Part shown: positions 33,684-34,608 of the stretch, in pieces
How the letters are laid out: each line of letters opens with the position of its first letter
Numbering within the stretch: the stretch's first letter is position 1
Source of the DNA: Deltaproteobacteria bacterium
Lineage (GTDB): Bacteria > Desulfobacterota > Desulfuromonadia > Desulfuromonadales > JAAYDE01
NCBI GenBank assembly: GCA_017552515.1
Contig: JAFZPK010000163.1
Location: 1-34,608 of the forward strand
Length of the DNA: 34,608 nucleotides
Direction of reading: 5' to 3'
Program-made: the position numbers and the translations under genes
Notes under the pieces: generated by a model
Seen by the model: the letters and a program-made list of their open reading frames with translations, nothing else
What the model was told of the DNA's origin: nothing
The model's database searches: none

Positions 33684-34608
33684 ATGGCGGGAAGAATGTT
33701 TGGAACCGATGGTGTGAGGGGTATTGCCAATATTGGCTTTTTGAGCGTCGAGAATGTGCTGCGTTTGGGGAGGGCAGCAGCCTATGTCTTTAGGAACGGC
33801 AATCGGCGCAGCCGTGTTGTCATTGGCAAGGATACCCGAATTTCCGGCTATATGCTCGAAAATGCCTTGGTGGCTGGCATCTGCTCGATGGGCTGCGATG
33901 TTTTGCTGGCGGGCTCCCTGCCAACACCGGGAATAGCTTTTATTACCACGTCAATGAAGGCGGATGCCGGGGTGGTTATCTCGGCTTCTCACAATTCTTT
34001 TGAGGATAATGGCATCAAATTCTTTGACCCCCGAGGTTTTAAATTGCCGGACGAGGTAGAAAACCAGATCGAGGATCTGGTGGTTTCCGCCAAAATTGAT
34101 TCGCTGCGTTCTACTGCGGAGAATGTAGGCAAAGTTTTTCGGATTGATGACGCTCAGGGACGCTACATTGTTTTTGCCAAAAGCGCTTTTCCCCGCGATC
34201 TGGATCTCAATGGACTGAAAATTGTGGTGGATTGCGCCAACGGAGCGGCCTATCGGGTAGCGCCTGCGGTTTTTTCCGAATTGGGTGCGGAGGTGATAAC
34301 AATCGGCGCAAACCCGGATGGCGTCAACATTAATGCCGGAGTGGGGTCACTACATCCTGAAGCATTGGCAGCTGCGGTGGTGGAAAAACACGCCGATCTG
34401 GGGCTGGCTCTGGATGGCGATGCGGATAGGGTGATCTTTGTCGACGAGTTTGGCGAGGTGGTGAATGGCGACAAACTTATGGCCATCTGCGGTCGTCGCA
34501 TGCTTCGTGAACGGCGTCTGGTGAAGGATACCGTGGTGGCTACGGTCATGAGTAACATGGGGCTGGAACTGGCGCTTCGAGAGTTGGGCGGCAAACTGGT
34601 GCGTTCCG
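33684..34608 (+). CDS. glmM: Phosphoglucosamine mutase GlmM, 5' part
   Basis: The frame is open from ATG 33684 to the window end, giving 308 visible residues of about 450. GlmM converts glucosamine-6-phosphate to glucosamine-1-phosphate, the precursor of UDP-GlcNAc. It begins [16 protein letters not shown]. The phosphorylated serine is S102 in VVISASHN, but the next residue, Pro in most relatives, is Ser (S105). The metal-binding loop DGDADR is at 244-249. AAGGAGAAG precedes the ATG. Its position after cdaA-ybbR matches the cdaA-cdaR-glmM operon of Firmicutes, where GlmM binds and inhibits CdaA. Confidence 0.96.
   Translation, partial: MAGRMFGTDGVRGIANIGFLSVENVLRLGRAAAYVFRNGNRRSRVVIGKDTRISGYMLENALVAGICSMGCDVLLAGSLPTPGIAFITTSMKADAGVVISASHNSFEDNGIKFFDPRGFKLPDEVENQIEDLVVSAKIDSLRSTAENVGKVFRIDDAQGRYIVFAKSAFPRDLDLNGLKIVVDCANGAAYRVAPAVFSELGAEVITIGANPDGVNINAGVGSLHPEALAAAVVEKHADLGLALDGDADRVIFVDEFGEVVNGDKLMAICGRRMLRERRLVKDTVVATVMSNMGLELALRELGGKLVRS

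Noticed and set aside
1-34608. tRNA, rRNA, IS elements, prophage or attachment sites
   Set aside because: None seen by eye: no transposase, integrase or cloverleaf-like stretch, and no long direct repeats other than those listed.

Overview
The window is a continuous stretch of bacterial chromosome of moderate GC, densely coded, with no phage, insertion sequence, CRISPR, rRNA or tRNA that I can see. Gene content suggests a Gram-negative anaerobe of the Desulfobacterota (Desulfuromonadales or Desulfovibrionales-like). The grounds are a hybrid-cluster protein with the short anaerobe-type N-terminal cysteine motif, a meso-DAP-type MurE, an FtsI with a PASTA tail, and the order tilS-ftsH-folP-cdaA-ybbR-glmM. 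The taxonomic call is inference from gene families and order; no finer placement is justified.

Layout. (1) 1-5190 is accessory: the 3' part of a UDP-galactopyranose mutase gene (glf), a convergent hcp, two genes for exported proteins (a small unknown and an M15-type peptidoglycan peptidase), and a membrane protein with two nucleoside-recognition (Gate) domains. (2) 5191-5520 is the control region of the division and cell-wall (dcw) cluster, with a near-consensus promoter and a 10-bp-spaced array of MraZ-type boxes. (3) 5521-22539 is the dcw cluster mraZ-rsmH-ftsL-ftsI-murE-murF-mraY-ftsW-murG-murC-murB-ddl-ftsQ-ftsA-ftsZ, closed by a strong terminator. It is canonical except that murD is missing between mraY and ftsW. 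It makes the peptidoglycan precursor (MurC, MurE, MurF, MurB, Ddl), the lipid intermediates (MraY, MurG), the septal synthase (FtsW/FtsI) and the divisome core (FtsL, FtsQ, FtsA, FtsZ). (4) 22696-27520 is mixed: a radical SAM protein, a repeat-rich Ala/Lys lipoprotein, a beta-hydroxyacid dehydrogenase, folD, and two FmdB-type zinc-ribbon genes. (5) 27649-34608 is a second conserved block: tilS, ftsH, folP, cdaA (c-di-AMP synthase), ybbR (CdaA regulator-like) and the start of glmM. The ftsH to ybbR junctions all overlap by 4 bp. Its last gene supplies glucosamine-1-phosphate for UDP-GlcNAc, the entry point of the pathway encoded in region 3.

The most unusual points are the absence of murD from the dcw cluster, two copies of the conserved C-terminal peptide in FtsZ, a 17-codon leader ORF that ends on the mraY start codon, paired direct-repeat boxes at the mra promoter, and an Ala/Lys lipoprotein built on a 21-bp tandem repeat. 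I do not see a multi-gene system that is clearly new.
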